From Mesorhizobium sp. WSM4311 (GTDB lineage: Bacteria > Pseudomonadota > Alphaproteobacteria > Rhizobiales > Rhizobiaceae), in assembly GCF_002295115.1 (NCBI RefSeq), contig NZ_NSFV01000002.1, forward strand, positions 62,001 to 126,000: a stretch of 64,000 bases of DNA. The letters are read 5' to 3'. Under the pieces are notes generated by a model. The model saw nothing but the letters and a program-made list of their open reading frames with translations, made no database searches and had not been told where the DNA came from. This document shows positions 11,397-25,058 of the stretch, one piece after another (the stretch's first letter is position 1; each line of letters starts with the position of its first letter). Both the position numbers and the translations under genes were made by a program.

Positions 11397-12254
11397 ATGA
11401 ATGCATATCTGCGAATGACCGGCCTTGCGCTGGCGATATCCACCATGGCCTGGGGCGAGGTTTCCCAGGCCGCCGAGGTTGCGAAATCCACCGACGTCAA
11501 GCAGAGCGGAACGCTCGCCGTCGCCAACACGCTGGACTATGCGCCGTTCGAATATCTCGATGCCGACGGCAAGCAGACCGGCATCATCATCGAACTGGCC
11601 GGCGAGGTGGCCAAGCTCGTCGACGCCAAGCTCGACGTGCAGCGCACGCCCTTTCCCTCGATGATCCCTGGCCTTGCGGCCGGCCGCTTCAAGATCGCCT
11701 GGGAGACGTTCTCGGCGACGCCCGAGCGGCTGAAGCAGGTCGATTTCGTCATGTTCCTCAAGGCCGGGCTCGCGGTCTCGACATCGCCCGACAAGAAGGC
11801 GAGCTTCAGCGGCGACACCCCGCTCTGCGGCAAGCGCGTCGGCGTCTCGGCCGGCAGCGCCTCGGACTTCCTTGTCGACAAGCTGAGCAAGGAGTGTACC
11901 GACAAGGGCCAGGCGGCCATCGCGAAGTCGGTCTTCAACTCCTCGACCGATATCGTCCAGGCCGTGCTGTCGGATCGCGTCGACGCCCGCATGGACGATG
12001 CCACCGCTTCGAGCTATTTCGAGGTGACGAGCAAGGGCCAGCTGCTGGTGCTGCCGACGCTTTACGAGGTCGCGCCGCTCGGCATGGCGATTGCCAAGGA
12101 CGACAAGGAGACCGCCGACATGATGGTGGGCGCGCTTGCCGAACTGTTCAAGAACGGCACCTACAAGGCTATCCTCAACAGATACGGCATGGGCGCCTAC
12201 GCGATCAAGGAACCCTATTTCGTCGGCACCATGGACGCGCTTCGCGCCGAATAG
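11397..12254 (+). CDS. Polar amino acid-type ABC transporter, periplasmic binding protein
   Basis: Periplasmic solute receptor of family 3 (lysine/glutamine/arginine type). Residues 1-26 form a signal peptide ending in SQAAE. The mature domain begins GTLAVANTLDYAPFEYLDADGKQ, the classic SBP_bac_3 opening, and contains two cysteines (CGKR and KECTD) that may form a disulphide. It is 285 residues long. A strong AAAGGGGAA ribosome site precedes the ATG. A perfect stem-loop at 12262-12290 separates it from the permease gene, as often seen where the binding protein is made in excess over the membrane parts. Confidence 0.9.
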   Translation: MNAYLRMTGLALAISTMAWGEVSQAAEVAKSTDVKQSGTLAVANTLDYAPFEYLDADGKQTGIIIELAGEVAKLVDAKLDVQRTPFPSMIPGLAAGRFKIAWETFSATPERLKQVDFVMFLKAGLAVSTSPDKKASFSGDTPLCGKRVGVSAGSASDFLVDKLSKECTDKGQAAIAKSVFNSSTDIVQAVLSDRVDARMDDATASSYFEVTSKGQLLVLPTLYEVAPLGMAIAKDDKETADMMVGALAELFKNGTYKAILNRYGMGAYAIKEPYFVGTMDALRAE

Positions 12255-12261
12255 GAATTGC

Positions 12262-12290
12262 CCGGCGCCTGATCCTAAGTCAGGCGCCGG
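12262..12290 (+). other. Intercistronic stem-loop after the binding-protein gene
   Basis: An 11-base arm CCGGCGCCTGA at 12262-12272 pairs perfectly with TCAGGCGCCGG at 12280-12290 across a seven-base loop. No run of T follows, so it is more likely an mRNA-stabilising or partial attenuation hairpin than a full terminator. Confidence 0.7.
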
Positions 12291-12311
12291 CCAGCAACCA
12301 GGAGACCATTG

Positions 12312-13253
12312 ATGGGCGTGGCCCACCCGACCGAGATTGGCGTCGAGCCCGGCCTTGCCGCCGCCGTGTCACGATTGACCGTCGTGCCGCAGCGCCGCTA
12401 CGGCATCTGGATCGGCACCGCGTTCGCCTTGCTGCTGGCCTTCCTGATCGTCCGCGCTTTTGCCAGCAACCCAGCCTTCGCCTGGGGCACGGCCGCCGGC
12501 TACCTGTTCCATCCCTCGATCATGCGCGGCCTTGGCAACACGCTGGTGCTCACCGTCATCATCATGGCGCTGGCGATCGTGGTCGGCACCGTCATCGCCA
12601 TCATGCGGGTGTCGCCAAGTCCGGTGCTGCGCGCCTTCGCGGGGGTCTATGTCTGGTTCTTCCGGGGTGTCCCGGCGCTGATCCAGCTGATCTTCTGGTT
12701 CAACCTGTCGCTGCTGGTGCGCGAAATCTCGCTCACTCTGCCCTTTCTGGGCACGCCGTTTTCTGTGCGCACCAATGATTTCATGACCCCGTTCTTCTCC
12801 GCGGTCGTCGCGCTTTCGCTGTGCGAGGCCGGCTACATGGCCGAAATCATCCGCGCCGGCATAAAGTCCGTGCCGTCGGGCCAGGCGGAAGCGGCGAGTG
12901 CGCTCGGCATGCCCTACCGCATGATCCTGAAGCGCATCACCCTGCCGCAAGCCATGCGCTTCGTGCTGCCGCCGACCGGCAACGAGGCGATCAACCTCCT
13001 GAAGATGACGTCGCTGGTGACCTTCATTGCGGTCGACGACCTGTTCTACACCGCGCAAAGCATCTATGCCCGCACCTTCGAGACCATCCCGCTCTTGATC
13101 GTGGTCGCCTTCTGGTACCTCGCCGTGGTCAGCATCCTGTCGGTTGGGCAGCATTTCCTGGAGCGCCATTTCGGCCGTAGCGACACGCGCCGTGAACCTC
13201 TGACGATGCGCGCCTTGCGCAATGTGATCAGCCTGCGCGGCATTGCCCGATGA
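12312..13253 (+). CDS. Polar amino acid-type ABC transporter, permease
   Basis: Inner-membrane subunit of the His/Glu/Gln/Arg class. The 313-residue protein has a membrane segment near residues 28-46, a core of about five more, and the conserved EAA loop: [24 protein letters not shown] in the C-terminal half, which contacts the ATPase. ATG 12312 has GGAG at 12301-12304; a TTG three bases earlier is not needed. The end overlaps the ATPase start as ATGA. Only one permease gene is present, so the channel is presumably a homodimer. Confidence 0.9.
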   Translation: MGVAHPTEIGVEPGLAAAVSRLTVVPQRRYGIWIGTAFALLLAFLIVRAFASNPAFAWGTAAGYLFHPSIMRGLGNTLVLTVIIMALAIVVGTVIAIMRVSPSPVLRAFAGVYVWFFRGVPALIQLIFWFNLSLLVREISLTLPFLGTPFSVRTNDFMTPFFSAVVALSLCEAGYMAEIIRAGIKSVPSGQAEAASALGMPYRMILKRITLPQAMRFVLPPTGNEAINLLKMTSLVTFIAVDDLFYTAQSIYARTFETIPLLIVVAFWYLAVVSILSVGQHFLERHFGRSDTRREPLTMRALRNVISLRGIAR

Positions 13254-14056
13254 GCGATGTGAAGTCCGATAATCGCGCCCGCTTCGGCGTGCCGGCCGAT
13301 TCCATGGTGTTCGCGCGCGGCGTGCGCAAAACCTATGGCTCGCTCGAGGTCCTCAAGGGTGTCGACTTCGACGTGCCCGAGGGCTCGGTGGCCTGCATCA
13401 TCGGCCCGTCGGGATCCGGGAAGAGCACGTTCCTGCGTTGCATCAACCATCTGGAAAAACTGAGTGGCGGCATCCTGTTGGTGGACAGCCAGTTCGTCGG
13501 CTACGACCTCCAGGGCGACAGGCTCTACGAGGTCAAGGACGATCTCCTGTGCCAACGCCGGGCTGAGATCGGCATGCTGTTCCAGTCGTTCAATCTGTTC
13601 TCGCACATGACGGTGATGGAGAACCTGATCGAAGCGCCGACGCAGGTGCGGCGCGTCCCGGTCGACCAGGCCAAGGCCGAAGCGGAAGTCCTGCTAAGGC
13701 GCGTCGGCCTTGCCGACAAGGTCGACCGCTATCCGCGCGAACTGTCCGGCGGCCAGCAGCAGCGTGTTGCGATCGCGCGCGCCATGGCGATGAAGCCGAA
13801 GGTGCTGCTGTTCGACGAGCCGACATCGGCACTCGACCCGGAACTGGTCGGCGAGGTGCTGCAGGTGATGCGCGATCTGGCCGAGAGCGGCATGACGATG
13901 GTCGTCGTCACTCACGAGATCGGCTTTGCCCGCGAGATCGGTGATCAGCTCGTCTTCATGGATGGCGGTGTGATCGTCGAACGCGGTGCGCCGCGCGAGA
14001 TGATCGCCGACCCGAAATCGCCGCGCACCCGCGAGTTTCTGTCCCGCGTTCTCTGA
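13250..14056 (+). CDS. Polar amino acid-type ABC transporter, ATP-binding protein
   Basis: Cytoplasmic ATPase that powers the importer encoded just upstream. Walker [10 protein letters not shown] is near residue 48, the signature [17 protein letters not shown] near 165 and Walker [17 protein letters not shown] near 185, followed by the H-loop in [10 protein letters not shown]. Length 268 is a little longer than GlnQ/HisP because of an N-terminal extension of about 20 residues and an insertion after the first strand. It closes the operon and converges on oxyR. Confidence 0.92.
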   Translation: MSDVKSDNRARFGVPADSMVFARGVRKTYGSLEVLKGVDFDVPEGSVACIIGPSGSGKSTFLRCINHLEKLSGGILLVDSQFVGYDLQGDRLYEVKDDLLCQRRAEIGMLFQSFNLFSHMTVMENLIEAPTQVRRVPVDQAKAEAEVLLRRVGLADKVDRYPRELSGGQQQRVAIARAMAMKPKVLLFDEPTSALDPELVGEVLQVMRDLAESGMTMVVVTHEIGFAREIGDQLVFMDGGVIVERGAPREMIADPKSPRTREFLSRVL

Positions 14057-14074
14057 CGTCCGGTTGATCATTTG

Positions 14075-17332
<3,258 letters not shown>

Positions 17333-17355
17333 TCCAGACAAGCTCTATCCAACAA

Positions 17356-17385
17356 AAAAGGCGCGGGCCGTGGCCCGCGCCTTTT
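17356..17385. terminator. Bidirectional terminator between katG and aqpZ
   Basis: AAAAGGCGCGGGCC pairs perfectly with GGCCCGCGCCTTTT across a two-base GT loop. A-rich and T-rich flanks make it usable in both directions, matching the convergent genes on each side. Confidence 0.92.
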
Positions 17386-17402
17386 GCATCCGGCTTTCGG
17401 GA

Positions 17403-18080
17403 TCAATCCTTCTCGAAGATGCGTGCCTTGGCGACGACACCGGCGATGGCGCCGCCGATCAGCGGGGCGACGATGAACAGCCAGAGCTGGCTGAGCGCCG
17501 CACCGCCGGTGAACAGCGCCGGGCCGATGGAGCGGGCCGGATTGACCGAGGTGCCGGTGACCGGGATCATGGCGAAGTGAATGCCCGCCAGCGTCAGGCC
17601 GATGACCAGACCGGCAAAAGCCGTCGAGTGCTTTTCAGCGGTAACGCCGAGGATCACCGTGACGAAGGTGAAGGTGCCGATCAGCTCCCACAGGAACGCC
17701 GAGCTCATGCCCCATTTCGTCTCGTCCCAGCCATTGGCGCCGAAGCCGCCTGTGTGGCCGCCGGCCTGGCCGGAAACGATGATCCACAGTGCCAGCGAAG
17801 CCAGGATGGCGCCGATGATCTGCGCGATCCAGTAGGGGATGACGTCCTTGGCCGGCAGCCGGCCGGCGAGGAAGACGCCGAGCGTCACCGCCGGATTGAG
17901 ATGCGCGCCCGAAATCGGGCCGATCGCATAGGCCGCGGCGATGAGACCGATGCCGAATGCCAGACCGATGCCTTCCTGGCCGAGCGGCAGCGCGCCGCCG
18001 AAGCCGCCCGTCACCACCGACGCCGTGCCGATGAACACCAACAGAAATGTGCCTAGAACTTCCGCCAGATAAGTTTTCAT
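17403..18080 (-). CDS. aqpZ: Aquaporin Z
   Basis: Inner-membrane water channel. Six membrane segments and the two NPA half-helices are evident: SGAHLNPAV with NPA at residues 62-64 and TSVNPARS with NPA at 180-182 followed by the selectivity-filter arginine 183. H170 in the fifth helix and T179-type small residues fit a water-selective rather than glycerol channel. Length 225 matches AqpZ. It converges on katG and shares its terminator. Confidence 0.93.
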   Translation of the reverse strand: MKTYLAEVLGTFLLVFIGTASVVTGGFGGALPLGQEGIGLAFGIGLIAAAYAIGPISGAHLNPAVTLGVFLAGRLPAKDVIPYWIAQIIGAILASLALWIIVSGQAGGHTGGFGANGWDETKWGMSSAFLWELIGTFTFVTVILGVTAEKHSTAFAGLVIGLTLAGIHFAMIPVTGTSVNPARSIGPALFTGGAALSQLWLFIVAPLIGGAIAGVVAKARIFEKD

Positions 18081-18382
18081 TGCCCTCTCCTCGTAGCGAT
18101 CCGCCGGTTCGCGTTTTCCGCGCCGCGAATCATGGTGTGAAGAGTATTCCCAACGGAAAAACTTGGAAAGCAGAGCAGTTGCGCCACCTGCCGTGCTTGC
18201 AGTCGCCAGTTGCGAACATTAGAGACCTTGCATCTATTGATCGATCTGCTGTTGCCGGCCCGCAATATTTATCGATCGGACAGATTTCAGGCGGCCACTT
18301 CGTCGCGTGGCGGAGCGGGGTTCAATCCGAACGCGAAAGGCTCTAAGAGCAGGCGATAAATCTCGATTTGATGGAATGATCA
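18081..18382. other. Intergenic region between aqpZ and the rRNA methyltransferase
   Basis: About 300 bases with divergent starts on both sides. No conserved reading frame, RNA gene or repeat was recognised. It presumably holds both promoters. Confidence 0.5.
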
Positions 18383-19672
18383 ATGCGACTGGGCGGACGG
18401 CTGGCTGCGGCCATCGAAGTGCTGGAGGACATTGGCCGGCGTCACCGGCCGGTGGCTGATGCGCTGAAGGATTGGGGCCTGTCACACCGCTTCGCCGGTG
18501 GCGGTGATCGCGCGGCGATCGGCAACATCGTCTACGACGCGCTACGCCACAAACGTTCCGCCGGCTGGCTGCTCGGCGAAGACACGCCGCGCGCAGTCGG
18601 CTTCGGCGCGTTGCTTCTCGAATGGGGCCAGACGGCGCAGTCGCTCAACGACGCGCTCGACGGCGACAAGTTCGCGCCGCCGCTGCTCAGTGCCACCGAG
18701 CTGCAGACGATTGCCGGTCGCCGGCTTGCCGACGCGCCGCCCGCGGTGCGTGCCGACATACCAGATTGGTGTGAACCGCTTTTCGAACGGGCTTTTGGCG
18801 AGGCGTGGGTCGGGGAGGGCGCGGCGCTGGCGACCCGCCCGCCGCTCGACATAAGGGTCAACACGCTGCAGGCCGATCGCGCCAGGGTGCTCAAGGAACT
18901 GGCCGATACAGGGGCGCAGGCCGCGCGGATCGCACCGCTCGGCATCCGCATTCCGCCCATCGACGGCGACGGCAGGCACCCGAACGTGCAGGCCGAGCCC
19001 GCCTTCCAGAAAGGCTGGTTCGAGGTCCAGGACGAGGGCTCGCAAATAGCGGCAACACTTGCCGGCGCCGAGGCCGGCATGCAGGTGCTCGACTTCTGTG
19101 CCGGCGCCGGCGGCAAGACATTGGCGCTGTCGGCTGCGATGGACAATCGCGGCCAGATCTTTGCCCATGATGCCGAAAAAGCGCGCCTTGCGCCAATCTT
19201 CGACCGCATCCGCCGCTCGGAAAACCGCAACGTGCAGGTCGTCACCAAGCCGGCCGAACTCGCTCCGCTCTCCAACCACATGGACATCGTGCTGGTCGAC
19301 GCGCCTTGCACCGGCAGCGGCACCTGGCGGCGCCGTCCCGATGCCAAATGGCGCCTGACGCAAAGGCAGCTCGATGCCCGCAAGGGCGAGCAGTCGGCAA
19401 TCCTCGATGCCGCACGAGCCTATGTCAAACCCGGCGGCCTGCTGGTCTACATCACCTGCTCGGTATTCTCCGAGGAGAATGGCGAGCAGATCGCCGCGTT
19501 CCGCGAGCGCAACAGCCGTTTTGTTCCGATTGACCACCGCGCACTTTGGGAGAGCCATTTCCCCGGCCACGAGGCGGCCGCGCGGATCGGTTCCGCCGGC
19601 GAGATCTCACTGTCGCCGTTGCTGAGCGGCACGGACGGGTTTTATTTCTGCGCGCTGCGCCGGACCAACTGA
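18383..19672 (+). CDS. RsmB/NOP family RNA (cytosine-5) methyltransferase
   Basis: SAM-dependent enzyme that probably methylates a cytosine of 16S rRNA. The 429-residue product has an N-terminal helical region and the Rossmann domain with VLDFCAGAGGKTLALSAAM near residue 235. Both catalytic cysteines are present, about residue 309 in DAPCTGSGTWRRRPD and about residue 358 in VYITCSVFSEEN. The N-terminal NusB-like domain of true RsmB seems shortened, so the exact target base is uncertain. No strong ribosome site precedes the ATG at 18383. Confidence 0.88.
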   Translation: MRLGGRLAAAIEVLEDIGRRHRPVADALKDWGLSHRFAGGGDRAAIGNIVYDALRHKRSAGWLLGEDTPRAVGFGALLLEWGQTAQSLNDALDGDKFAPPLLSATELQTIAGRRLADAPPAVRADIPDWCEPLFERAFGEAWVGEGAALATRPPLDIRVNTLQADRARVLKELADTGAQAARIAPLGIRIPPIDGDGRHPNVQAEPAFQKGWFEVQDEGSQIAATLAGAEAGMQVLDFCAGAGGKTLALSAAMDNRGQIFAHDAEKARLAPIFDRIRRSENRNVQVVTKPAELAPLSNHMDIVLVDAPCTGSGTWRRRPDAKWRLTQRQLDARKGEQSAILDAARAYVKPGGLLVYITCSVFSEENGEQIAAFRERNSRFVPIDHRALWESHFPGHEAAARIGSAGEISLSPLLSGTDGFYFCALRRTN

Positions 19673-19800
19673 GCCAGCCGGATCCCCGGCCACTCAACCC
19701 ATGACGGCCGACGGGACGAATTGTTGCAGTGCAGCAATTGAGATTGCCTGCTGCCCATCCCTCTGCAATAAGCTTTGCCAGACAAACGAAGGCAATTGCG

Positions 19801-20259
19801 ATGGCAGCAAAGATCGTACCGGCCCCGGACTATGAGGATCGCGTCAGGGCGTCCTTCGCGCGCCAGCAGGCGATGGCGACGATCGGCGCCGAACTGACGC
19901 TGGTGACGCCAGGCATCATCGAGATCGAGATGCCTTATTCGGCGGCGCTCACCCAGCAGCATGGTTTCCTGCATGCCGGGGTGATTTCGACGGCACTCGA
20001 CTCGGCCTGCGGCTATGCTGCCTTCTCGCTGATGCCGGAAAACTCCGGCGTGCTGACCATAGAGTTCAAGGTCAATCTTCTGGCGCCGGGCAGGGGCGAA
20101 CGCTTCCTGTTCCGCGGCTCGGTAACCAAACCCGGCCGCACCATCATCGTCGCCGACGGCCAGGCTTATGCCTTCGCCGCCGACGGCGAGGCCAAGCTGA
20201 TCGCCACCATGACCGGAACGATGATGACGGTGGTTGGGCGTGACGGGATTGCTGGGTGA
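19801..20259 (+). CDS. PaaI-family hotdog-fold thioesterase
   Basis: Likely hydrolyses an acyl- or aryl-CoA thioester. The 152-residue product has the hotdog core with QQHGFLHAGVISTALDSACGYAAFSLMP, in which the HGG-like HAG and the acidic residue two turns later form the active site, then GVLTIEFKVNLLAPGRGER. The ATG at 19801 follows GAAGG; a longer TTG frame start at 19729 is not supported. Its stop overlaps the start of the next gene by one base, so the two are translated together. Confidence 0.86.
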   Translation: MAAKIVPAPDYEDRVRASFARQQAMATIGAELTLVTPGIIEIEMPYSAALTQQHGFLHAGVISTALDSACGYAAFSLMPENSGVLTIEFKVNLLAPGRGERFLFRGSVTKPGRTIIVADGQAYAFAADGEAKLIATMTGTMMTVVGRDGIAG

Positions 20260-20903
20260 TGGCCAACGTTACGAGAATTGGCGGCAAGGACGTCCTCTTC
20301 GTCATGGCGGCGCTGGCCGAATATGGCCCGCATCTGCAAAAACTGTTCACACCGCTGATGACGGGCGTCGGTCCGGTCGAGGCAGCTGTCACGCTGGGCG
20401 CGGAACTGTCCTGGCTGAAGTCGCAGCAGGCGTTGCCGGACCTTGTCGTCTCGCTCGGCTCAGCCGGCAGCCGGACGCTGGAGCAGGCGGAAATCTATCA
20501 GGCCGTCTCCGTCAGCTATCGCGACATCGACGCCTCGCCCTTGGGCTTCGAAAAGGGGGCGACCCCTTTTCTCGATCTGCCGGTCACCGTGCCGCTGCCG
20601 TATCGTATTCCTGAAATCAGGCAAGCCACGCTGTCGACCGGCGGCGCCATCATCACCGGCGCTGCCTATGATGCAATCGCGGCCGACATGGTCGACATGG
20701 AGACCTTCGCCTGCCTGCGCGCCTGCCAGTTGTTCGACATCCCGCTGATCGGCCTGCGTGGCATTTCCGACGGTGCGGCCGAACTGAAACATGTCGACAA
20801 CTGGACGGACTATCTGCACGTCATCGATGAGAAGCTGGCCGGGGCGGTCGAACTGCTGGGGCAAGCGATCGCCTCCGGCGCGGTCGAGCTTCAGGCTGGC
20901 TGA
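20259..20903 (+). CDS. mtnN: 5'-methylthioadenosine/S-adenosylhomocysteine nucleosidase
   Basis: Hydrolyses methylthioadenosine or S-adenosylhomocysteine to adenine and the thio-ribose, recycling methylation and polyamine by-products. The phosphorylase-like fold is recognisable: VMAALAEYGPHL near the N-terminus supplies the catalytic glutamate, VVSLGSAGS the central glycine loop, DMVDMETFACLRAC the ribose-binding glutamate, and GLRGISDGA the base-binding aspartate. Length 214 is slightly short. A GTG at 20256 is also possible. It is coupled to the preceding thioesterase by a TGATG overlap. Confidence 0.87.
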   Translation: MANVTRIGGKDVLFVMAALAEYGPHLQKLFTPLMTGVGPVEAAVTLGAELSWLKSQQALPDLVVSLGSAGSRTLEQAEIYQAVSVSYRDIDASPLGFEKGATPFLDLPVTVPLPYRIPEIRQATLSTGGAIITGAAYDAIAADMVDMETFACLRACQLFDIPLIGLRGISDGAAELKHVDNWTDYLHVIDEKLAGAVELLGQAIASGAVELQAG

Positions 20904-21217
20904 CGCGGCAGGTTCCTGGCGTTGCCGAACAGCACACCGATCATTCGGAAACGGATGGCGCTGTCGTTGTTGATGTAGGTAAGCGATCCCGGCTCATGGT
21001 CGAGGGTCCAGCGTCCAGCCGTGCCGTTGTCCCATTCACTGGCGTAGCCGCCATCCATCATCCGCCAGCGCCCGCTGCGCGTCTCGCCGTCTTCGAGCAG
21101 CATATGCGCGGCGCCGTCGTTCTCGAAGTAGACGTAGGCTTCCTTGCCGTTTCGCTCCAGCACATGAGTCGTGCCAGGAATGAGGATCGCAAGACTTTCC
21201 TTTTGCAGTGCCGTCAT
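20891..21217 (-). CDS. Conserved small protein of unknown function, paired with a MarR regulator
   Basis: A 108-residue soluble protein that I do not recognise. It has a repeated beta pattern: YVYFENDGAAHMLLEDGETRSGRW, then YASEWDNGTAGRWTLDHEPGSLTYINND, suggesting a small beta-barrel or lipocalin-like fold. The ATG at 21217 has AGGAGA upstream on the minus strand; a longer frame start at 21286 would cover the operator. It is divergent from the MarR gene and its promoter region contains that regulator's likely operators, so it is probably the repressed target. It overlaps the 3' end of mtnN by 13 bases. Confidence 0.72.
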   Translation of the reverse strand: MTALQKESLAILIPGTTHVLERNGKEAYVYFENDGAAHMLLEDGETRSGRWRMMDGGYASEWDNGTAGRWTLDHEPGSLTYINNDSAIRFRMIGVLFGNARNLPRQPA

Positions 21218-21278
21218 GATTTTCTCCTGGTTGAATTCGACGATTGCCTCGACCGGCGTCGCCACATAGAGTGGGCTT

Positions 21279-21299
21279 GTAGTCAAGGTACTTGACTAC
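21279..21299. promoter_or_regulatory. MarR-type operator, site 1
   Basis: GTAGTCAAG and CTTGACTAC form a perfect 9+3+9 inverted repeat between the small protein gene and the divergent marR gene. The inner TCAAG-N3-CTTGA pattern recurs in site 2. Confidence 0.72.
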
Positions 21300-21317
21300 T
21301 TAAAGGGATATTGAAAA

Positions 21318-21821
21318 TTGGTCAAGCATCTTGACGAAAAAACCGATGCGCTGCCTGACCATGTCGGCTGGCGGCTGTGGCAAGCAAGCCGGGCCTGGCA
21401 GACCGAATTCGCCGCCGCGATGCGGGCCGCCGGTCACGGCTGGTTCACCGAAGCGCGCGCCGGACTGCTTGGACACATCACCAGGGGTGGCATGCGCCAG
21501 TCGGCGCTGATCGAACGCTCGGCAATCTCCAAGCAGGCGATCCAGCAGTTGCTCGACGGGCTCGAGGCCGACGGCATCGTCGAGCGCTTGCCCGATCCGC
21601 AAGATGGCCGCGGCAAGCTGGTGCGCTATACGCGCAAGGGGCTGGATGCCTTGCGCGACGGCGATCGCGTCAAGATCGAGATTGAACGGCGCTATATCGG
21701 TCGCCTTGGCGCAGAGCGGTTCACGGCGCTGATGGGCGCTTTGCGGGCGCTTGCGGCCGGACAGCCCGCGGCAAGAGATGACAAGGCCGGCGCGGAAGAT
21801 CAAATCGTGGAATCGAACTGA
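21318..21821 (+). CDS. MarR-family transcriptional regulator
   Basis: Winged-helix dimeric regulator of 167 residues. The recognition region is around residues 55-95 (MRQSALIERSAISKQAIQQLLDGLE) followed by the wing with DPQDGRGKLVRYTRKG. The start is a TTG at 21318, the only candidate in frame after a stop at 21312-21314 and before the conserved domain; AAGGG is about ten bases upstream. Two inverted repeats with the same core flank and overlap the start, which indicates autoregulation and control of the divergent small protein. Confidence 0.86.
   Translation: MVKHLDEKTDALPDHVGWRLWQASRAWQTEFAAAMRAAGHGWFTEARAGLLGHITRGGMRQSALIERSAISKQAIQQLLDGLEADGIVERLPDPQDGRGKLVRYTRKGLDALRDGDRVKIEIERRYIGRLGAERFTALMGALRALAAGQPAARDDKAGAEDQIVESN
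21321..21335. promoter_or_regulatory. MarR-type operator, site 2, at the marR start
   Basis: GTCAAG-CAT-CTTGAC repeats the core of site 1 as a 6+3+6 inverted repeat. It begins immediately after the TTG start codon of the regulator, so the first codons are also the operator. Confidence 0.6.
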
Positions 21822-21877
21822 CCGGCGCGGCCTCGCAACCCATTGCGTCGACTCATTTCTTTCTCTAAACGCTCGCC

Positions 21878-23440
<1,563 letters not shown>

Positions 23441-24133
23441 GAAAAGACCTGCGAAATTCGGCGAAACGGCGTGAAAAAGGATAGTGTTATCTGCGGTCTT
23501 GTTGACTATCGGTCCTGCATCATCAACTGAAGCCATCGCTCTCTTAAGTCACTGATTTTTATGCCTCTGTGCCAACCATGGCTGTGTTGTCAGTCAGCGC
23601 TGCGGTTGGAATCCGACGGTACTATTGACGGTACTTTTCGCGCTGAGACACGCCCATAAGAAAGTACCGTCACTCGCACTACAGTTGCCGCGGTACTTAT
23701 TTGATATCTAACGTTTTGAAATAGAAATAGAAAACGGCCCCAGAGTATCGTGTCGATGACCGTACTTTTAGTCCTCGGCTGGCATCGCCGGATTGGACGG
23801 CTGGGACGGTCAGGGCAGCGCCTCATTTATGAACCTGGCCTCCTCGGCGAGACCGCTGTTTGAAACCTGATGGCTCGAGGCTCCACCTTGGCCAGGACAC
23901 CGGCTGCCTTTAGCTGCTCTGCCGCTCGCACATTCTCGCCTGAAGGCATATCGGATCGGCGTCATCGTGTGAATCAGGTGCAAACGGGGTGCCGGTTGCG
24001 GGAGCTAACGGTAAAGCCGATGCCAGGCGTCCCGAGAAAGCGACCATTGCCCCAACAACGTCCTGAATTTCGAGAAAGGCATGGGCTGGCGAGGGAGGCG
24101 TAGAGCGACCCCGAGAAGGCCGGACCGGCGCGC
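23441..24133. other. Gene-poor region downstream of guaA
   Basis: No convincing coding frame. The reading frames present are short and lack family motifs. It contains a cluster of GACGGTACT-like repeats at 23615-23766 (listed separately) and ends in an SDR remnant. The composition is less GC-rich than the neighbours around 23530-23760. This fits a scar left by an island at the guaA site, though no integrase gene is visible. Confidence 0.5.
23615..23766. repeat. Cluster of GACGGTACT-type repeats
   Basis: Perfect copies of GACGGTACT occur at 23615-23623 and 23627-23635, and an inverted copy at 23663-23671. Degenerate copies lie at 23690-23698 and 23758-23766. The second and third copies form an 11-base perfect inverted repeat (23627-23637 with 23661-23671). 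Short spaced repeats next to an attachment gene resemble the arm-type sites of a tyrosine recombinase, but this is inference. Confidence 0.55.
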
Positions 24134-24259
24134 ATGCCGTTGGGGCGCTTCATCGAGACCGAGGAGGTCGCGGAGGTTGTGCTCTTCCTGCTCTCCGAGC
24201 GTGCCGCCATGGTGAACGGCATCTCGATACCGGTCGATACGGGCTTCGGGATCAATTAG
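24101..24259 (+). pseudogene. C-terminal remnant of a short-chain dehydrogenase
   Basis: The frame ending at the TAG 24257-24259 reads ...DPEKAGPARMPLGRF then VVLFLLSERAAMVNG, ISIPVDTGFGIN, the standard last 50 residues of an SDR. An in-frame TAG at 24101-24103 and the absence of the Rossmann half upstream show that the gene is broken. It is not the end of the next gene, which has its own intact C-terminus. Confidence 0.8.
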
Positions 24260-24329
24260 GTGCCGGCGTAATCCTAAGGGATGAGAGATTCATGCTAAGG
24301 TTCCAGCGTTTCAGATAGAACGAGATTTC

Positions 24330-25058
24330 ATGGCGAGAGAGTTGGAAGGAAAGATTGCCGCGGTCACGGGGGCTGCCTCGGGTATCGGGCTGGCGAGCAC
24401 CGAAGCAATGTTGGGTGAGGGCGCGCGCGTCGTGATGATCGATCGCGATAAGGTTGCCCTCGAGGCTTACCAGGCCAAACACGGGGAGGCGGTCATCCCG
24501 CTTGTCATCGACCTCCTCGACCCGAAGGACTGTGCGACGCTGATGCCACGCGTTCTGGAAACCGCAGGTCGACTCGACATCTTTCATGCCAATGCGGGCA
24601 CCTATGTGGGTGGTGACCTGGTCGACTCCGACACAGGTGCCATCGACCGCATGCTGAACCTGAACGTTAATGTCGTGATGAAGAATGTGCACGACGTGCT
24701 GCCTCACATGATCGACCGTAGAACGGGCGACATCATCGTTACGAGTTCTTTGGCAGCCCACTTCCCGACGCCATGGGAGCCGGTCTATGCATCGTCCAAG
24801 TGGGCGATCAACTGCTTTGTGCAGACGGTTCGACGTCAGGTGTTCAAGCACGGTATTCGGGTCGGCTCGATCTCTCCTGGACCTGTGATCAGCGCACTGC
24901 TAGCGGACTGGCCACCAGAGAAGCTGAAGGAAGCCAGGGAGTCGGGCAGCCTGCTGGAAGCAGGCGAAGTGGCGAATGTGATCACCTTCATGCTGACGCG
25001 ACCGCGCGGCATGACGATCCGCGACGTGGTGATGATGCCGACCAACTTCGATCTCTGA
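24330..25058 (+). CDS. Short-chain dehydrogenase, ribitol 2-dehydrogenase-like
   Basis: NAD(P)-dependent oxidoreductase of 242 residues. The cofactor motif TGAASGIG is near residue 14, HANAG near residue 88, and the catalytic YASSK near residue 151. The segments RLDIFHANAGTYVGGDL, SSKWAINCFVQTVRRQV and TRPRGMTIRDVVMMP follow bacterial ribitol 2-dehydrogenase closely, so oxidation of a pentitol to a ketose is likely. It stands alone, without a transporter or kinase, next to the guaA scar, and may be island-derived. The substrate assignment is by resemblance only. Confidence 0.8.
   Translation: MARELEGKIAAVTGAASGIGLASTEAMLGEGARVVMIDRDKVALEAYQAKHGEAVIPLVIDLLDPKDCATLMPRVLETAGRLDIFHANAGTYVGGDLVDSDTGAIDRMLNLNVNVVMKNVHDVLPHMIDRRTGDIIVTSSLAAHFPTPWEPVYASSKWAINCFVQTVRRQVFKHGIRVGSISPGPVISALLADWPPEKLKEARESGSLLEAGEVANVITFMLTRPRGMTIRDVVMMPTNFDL

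Noticed and set aside
23590..23826. Minus-strand frame after guaA as an integrase start
   Set aside because: No tyrosine or serine recombinase motifs; only the repeat cluster hints at an attachment region.
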